Shown: in pieces, positions 60,790 to 64,000 of the stretch | How positions within the stretch are numbered: the first letter of the stretch is position 1 | Layout of the letters: each line of letters begins with the position of its first letter | Source of the DNA: Alteromonas lipotrueiana | GTDB taxonomy: Bacteria; Pseudomonadota; Gammaproteobacteria; Enterobacterales; Alteromonadaceae | NCBI RefSeq assembly: GCF_019249245.1 | Contig: NZ_JAESDK010000009.1 | Coordinates: 1 to 64,000 of the forward strand | Length of the DNA: 64,000 nucleotides | Reading direction: 5' to 3' | The notes under the pieces: generated by a model | Told to the model about the DNA's origin: nothing | Database searches by the model: none | What the model saw: the letters and a program-made list of their open reading frames with translations, nothing else | Program-made: the position numbers and the translations under genes

Positions 60790-62320
60790 TTTTACTGAGC
60801 TTGTCTAAAAATGCGGCGCTATCACTGCGCACAGTATCGATCTTTTGCTGTGACATTTTTTCAAAACTTTTAAAAACCAAGCCCATTCGCGGATTGTGTT
60901 TAAGTTTATCGTGGTGAGAATCAACAAAGCGCCAATATAAATAATTAAACGGACACGCGTCCTCGCCGGTCTTTTTTGTCACACTGTAACCGCAATTCTT
61001 GCAATAGTCCGACATCTTATTGATATAACTTCCGCTGGCTATGTAGGGTTTACTGGCCAGGTTTCCGCCATCAGCATATAAAATCATACCGGCAACATTG
61101 GGTAGCTCCACCCATTCATACGCATCGGCATAAACTAATAAAAACCAGTTTTGAACTTGCCTGGGGGATAATTCGCACAGTAGCGAAAAATTTCCAATCA
61201 CCATTAAACGCTGTATATGATGAGCATAAGCGTGATTTTTAGTGTCTTGAATGCATTGGCGTAAGCAGTTCATATTAGTATGACCGCTCCAAAATAACTC
61301 AGGCAAATCTCGCTTCGCATTGAAAAAATTATCGTTTTGCAGCGTCGGCATTGAATGCCAATAAAAGCCGCGAACATATTCGCGCCAGCCCAGAATTTGC
61401 CGGATAAAACCTTCAACTGAATTTAACGGAGCTTCGCCGGCATGCCACGCAGACTCGGCCTGTTGAATTACTTCTCGCGGAGTTAGTAACCCACAGTTTA
61501 AATAAAAAGAAATGTGTGAATGAAACAACCAGGGCATATTGTGTCGCATTGCGTCCTGATATTTGCCGAAATCAGGTAAGCGCTGTTCAATAAATTCATT
61601 AAGTACCTGCAGCGCCTGTTCGCGCGTAACGGCATAGTGAAATGAACCTATATTGCCAAAGTGATCATCAAAATATTTTTTTACTAACTTGATAACCTCT
61701 TGTGTAATCGCATCAGGTTCAAATTTTGTAGGCTCAGGCGGGTAGATATGCGCCGGCATGGCTTTGCGATTGCTGGCGTCGTAATTCCACTTGCCACCGG
61801 CGGGCTCGCCCTGCTCCATCAATATCTGGTGTTTTTTACGCATTTCACGATAAAAAAATTCCATACGCAGTGATTTTCGAGCTTTTGCCCACTCCTTAAA
61901 GTCTTCAAGGCTGGCATAAAACCGGGGATCATCAAGAATCTCTACAGAGGTACCAAGCTGTTGTGGCCATTGGTGCATACTTTTTAAAAGTCGGTATTCT
62001 CCAGGTTCGGTCACTAACACGCGTCGTAACGAAGCATTATCCTGCAGAGTTTTCTTTACTTCGTTAAGCAAACTGCCCTGATTGTCTTCATCATCAAAGT
62101 ATCGGTAACGAACTACGTAGCCCTCATCTTTTAATGTCTGAGCAAAGTGCCGCATCGCCGAAAATAACAGAACGAGTTTTTTCTTATGATGTTTTACATA
62201 TGTTGCTTCTTCGTTAACTTCAGCTAAAAGTAAGACATCATTTTGTTTATCCGCTTGCTGAATGATAGGCAAACTCAGTGTGAGCTGGTCTCCTAAAATA
62301 AGCCTTAGCGAAGCCCCCAT
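60776..62320 (-). CDS. Iron-sulfur cryptochrome/(6-4) photolyase-like protein
   Basis: 514 residues of the FeS-BCP/CryPro class. N-terminal Rossmann domain starts '[14 protein letters not shown]'. The FAD domain has '[18 protein letters not shown]' and '[23 protein letters not shown]'. The [4Fe-4S] ligands are the Cys of 'TNMNCLRQC' and of '[21 protein letters not shown]' (C-x2-C-x11/12-C). It repairs (6-4) photoproducts or signals blue light. It lies 2 bp after phrB in a phrB-cry-DUF2256 operon. Confidence 0.9.
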   Translation of the reverse strand: MGASLRLILGDQLTLSLPIIQQADKQNDVLLLAEVNEEATYVKHHKKKLVLLFSAMRHFAQTLKDEGYVVRYRYFDDEDNQGSLLNEVKKTLQDNASLRRVLVTEPGEYRLLKSMHQWPQQLGTSVEILDDPRFYASLEDFKEWAKARKSLRMEFFYREMRKKHQILMEQGEPAGGKWNYDASNRKAMPAHIYPPEPTKFEPDAITQEVIKLVKKYFDDHFGNIGSFHYAVTREQALQVLNEFIEQRLPDFGKYQDAMRHNMPWLFHSHISFYLNCGLLTPREVIQQAESAWHAGEAPLNSVEGFIRQILGWREYVRGFYWHSMPTLQNDNFFNAKRDLPELFWSGHTNMNCLRQCIQDTKNHAYAHHIQRLMVIGNFSLLCELSPRQVQNWFLLVYADAYEWVELPNVAGMILYADGGNLASKPYIASGSYINKMSDYCKNCGYSVTKKTGEDACPFNYLYWRFVDSHHDKLKHNPRMGLVFKSFEKMSQQKIDTVRSDSAAFLDKLSKNEEI

Positions 62321-62322
62321 TG

Positions 62323-63750
62323 TTACTTTCCTTTTATCTCATCAAACGCATCAAGTGCGCGCTGCCGACTTTTTTTCAAATCAACTAACGGCTCAGGATA
62401 ATGGTCGCCCAGAGCAACCCCTGCTTTTTGAAGCACATCGTCGGGTGCATCCCAGGGTTTGTGAATATATTTTTTAGGTATATCCTTAAGTTCAGGACAA
62501 AATGTTCTTACATAGTCGCCTTCTTTATCAAAGCGCTCACCTTGTAATACCGGATTAAAAACCCGGAAATACGGCGAGGCATCAGCGCCGGAACCTGCAA
62601 CCCATTGCCAACCAGCGGTATTGCTCGCTAAATCCGCGTCAACCAGGCAATCCCAGAACCACTGTTCGCCCTGGCTCCAGTGCATTAAAAGGTTTTTGAC
62701 TAGAAAAGAACCGACGATCATTCTTACCCTATTGTGCATCCAACCGCTCTGCCAAAGCTGACGCATTCCTGCATCTACTATAGGAATACCGGTTTTGCCT
62801 TGCTGCCAGGCGTTCAATTCCTTTTTACTGTATCGCCAATTGAAATGGTTAAACTTCTCTTTGAAGTTTTCATCTACAATGTGCGGAAAGTGATAAAGCA
62901 TATAATAGCTAAATTCACGCCATCCCAGCTCGCTAAGAAAAGTTTCAATATCTTTATTTTCCTGGTCGCCAAATTTGCCTTTAATGGCATACCATATTTG
63001 ATTAGGCGATATTTCGCCCCAGTGCAGATGCGCAGAAAGCTTTGAAGTACCTTCAACCGAAGGGATATCTCGTTCTTCTTGATAGTGATTAGCTGGCTCA
63101 GATAAAAACTCGCTTAAGCGATCTGCTGCGCCTTCTTCGCCTGGACGCCATTCTTCTTCAATGCCAGCGTACCAGTTAATTGAGGGTAAAAGCTGCAATG
63201 ATTCTAAGCCATCGCCTTTATCTTCTACTTCGGCATAAGTAATACGCGCTGGCGGGGCCTTTGGGTAACGCGGTTCAGGTTGATTTAAACATCCCTTTTT
63301 ATAGTAGGGAGTGAATACCTTGTAAGGGTCTCCACTTTGATTTTTAATATTGCCGGGCTCCCACAGCAGGCTTGCGTTGAAACTTTTTACCTTTATGTCA
63401 TTTTCTTTAAGTTGTTTCTTAAGCTTTTTATCTCGTTCAATTGGCCAGGGTTCGTAACAACGATTCCAGAAAATACGTTCGACGCCAAACTGTTCAAGCA
63501 AATGTGGAATCAATTCTTGCGCAGCCCCTTTAAAGATTTGCAAATGGCCATTCAGGCGTTCATTAAGACTTTGCAATGATTGATGCAACCACCATTGTGA
63601 GGCGCCACCCGGCTTATGGTCATCGGGCGCTGCGCTATCGTAAATAAAGACCGGAATTATCTTACCTTCGTCGCAGGCGGCATTTAAAGCCGGATTATCT
63701 TTAACGCGCAGGTCATTTCTAAACCACATCAGGCTCACAGGTACTGTCAC
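62323..63750 (-). CDS. phrB: Deoxyribodipyrimidine photolyase, class I CPD
   Basis: 475 residues from GTG 63750, preceded by AGAGG five bases upstream and aligned with the E. coli start ('VSLMWFRNDLRVKDN'). N-terminal antenna-binding domain to about 130. FAD domain motifs: 'KLSAHLHWGEISPNQIW', 'ELGWREFSYYML', 'GIPIVDAGMRQLWQSGWMHNRVRM' and 'DLASNTAGWQWVAGSGADASPYFRVFNP'. It reverses cyclobutane pyrimidine dimers using blue light. An in-frame ATG at 63816 is unlikely to be the start. First gene of the light-repair operon. Confidence 0.94.
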   Translation of the reverse strand: MTVPVSLMWFRNDLRVKDNPALNAACDEGKIIPVFIYDSAAPDDHKPGGASQWWLHQSLQSLNERLNGHLQIFKGAAQELIPHLLEQFGVERIFWNRCYEPWPIERDKKLKKQLKENDIKVKSFNASLLWEPGNIKNQSGDPYKVFTPYYKKGCLNQPEPRYPKAPPARITYAEVEDKGDGLESLQLLPSINWYAGIEEEWRPGEEGAADRLSEFLSEPANHYQEERDIPSVEGTSKLSAHLHWGEISPNQIWYAIKGKFGDQENKDIETFLSELGWREFSYYMLYHFPHIVDENFKEKFNHFNWRYSKKELNAWQQGKTGIPIVDAGMRQLWQSGWMHNRVRMIVGSFLVKNLLMHWSQGEQWFWDCLVDADLASNTAGWQWVAGSGADASPYFRVFNPVLQGERFDKEGDYVRTFCPELKDIPKKYIHKPWDAPDDVLQKAGVALGDHYPEPLVDLKKSRQRALDAFDEIKGK

Positions 63751-64000
63751 ACACACCTCTGTTTTAAATTTTTGTTCTGCACATATACGTAAAATCGCAT
63801 TATTTGATCTAAACAAAGACCTAAAAGCCAGATCATTACAACATAGATATTCAGGGTTCGGTTTTTTGTCTGCACCTATCGGGGATAAACCAAAAAGGCC
63901 AAATCAGTCACAGAGTCATTATGGTCATGTCGAGAAAATCATAATGTTAAAGCGATGCTAAACGAATTGTTACTATGCGCTCTATAACAAAACGTTGTGC

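Overview
The window looks like a chromosomal segment of a marine gammaproteobacterium of the order Alteromonadales (Alteromonas, Salinimonas or a relative). The evidence is the gene content and order: uvrY-uvrC-pgsA followed by tRNA Gly-Cys-Leu, a cbb3 oxidase cluster with maturation genes next to uspE-ttcA, a DUF2987-type protein and a photolyase/cryptochrome pair. The species cannot be fixed from sequence reading alone. Two features place the window at the chromosome terminus: a near-canonical XerCD dif site at 42497-42524 and a gene for a Tus-like replication-fork arrest protein at 36226-37101.

Layout. 1-7250: a ChaB-like gene, uvrY-uvrC-pgsA with three tRNAs, then a decayed stretch (IS3 remnant, truncated DUF4145 gene, a secreted-protein gene split by an in-frame stop, a gene tail) and tRNA-Tyr. 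7250-18200: envelope acyltransferase, glycosyltransferase, sulfurtransferase-sirtuin-LysE exporter, a Bax-like hydrolase operon, patatin phospholipase, ttcA and uspE. 18200-25300: ccoNOQP and the maturation genes fixH-ccoI-ccoS-SafE; ccoG and fnr are absent from the places they often occupy. 25500-35200: two bacterioferritin subunits with complementary active sites behind a Fur-like box, a CPA2 antiporter, a hydrolase, a glutamate-synthase-like enzyme, dgkA, a YdgA-like protein and an FAD protein. 35246-36205: a degenerate IS30 element next to tus. 37700-41600: alcohol dehydrogenase, an AhpD-like protein, a YeaQ-like membrane protein and a tyrosine integrase. 41600-42926: a mostly gene-free stretch holding dif.

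42927-56507 is a complete 13.6-kb transposon of the Tn7/Tn5053/Tn552/Mu (DDE transposase plus AAA+ ATPase) group. It has collinear 168-bp terminal inverted repeats, each with five repeated transposase-site-like motifs and TGT...ACA tips, and a 6-bp target duplication (GCTAAT). Its transposition genes are a small putative HTH protein, a TniB/TnsC-like ATPase, a TniA/TnsB-like transposase with a single-base frameshift, and a serine resolvase. I see no TniQ/TnsD gene. The cargo is a zinc/cadmium/cobalt efflux system: a CadR-like MerR regulator, a CDF-like transporter, czcI-C-B-A and a czcN-like methyltransferase. Two matching MerR-type promoters, both with 19-bp spacers, precede the CDF-czcICBA block and czcN. 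An AraC regulator and a sterol-desaturase-family gene are also carried. The element lies 402 bp from dif.

56545-64000: a lipoprotein, a large membrane protein with repeated DDP motifs, an MRJP/yellow-family protein, and a phrB-cryptochrome-DUF2256 light-repair operon.
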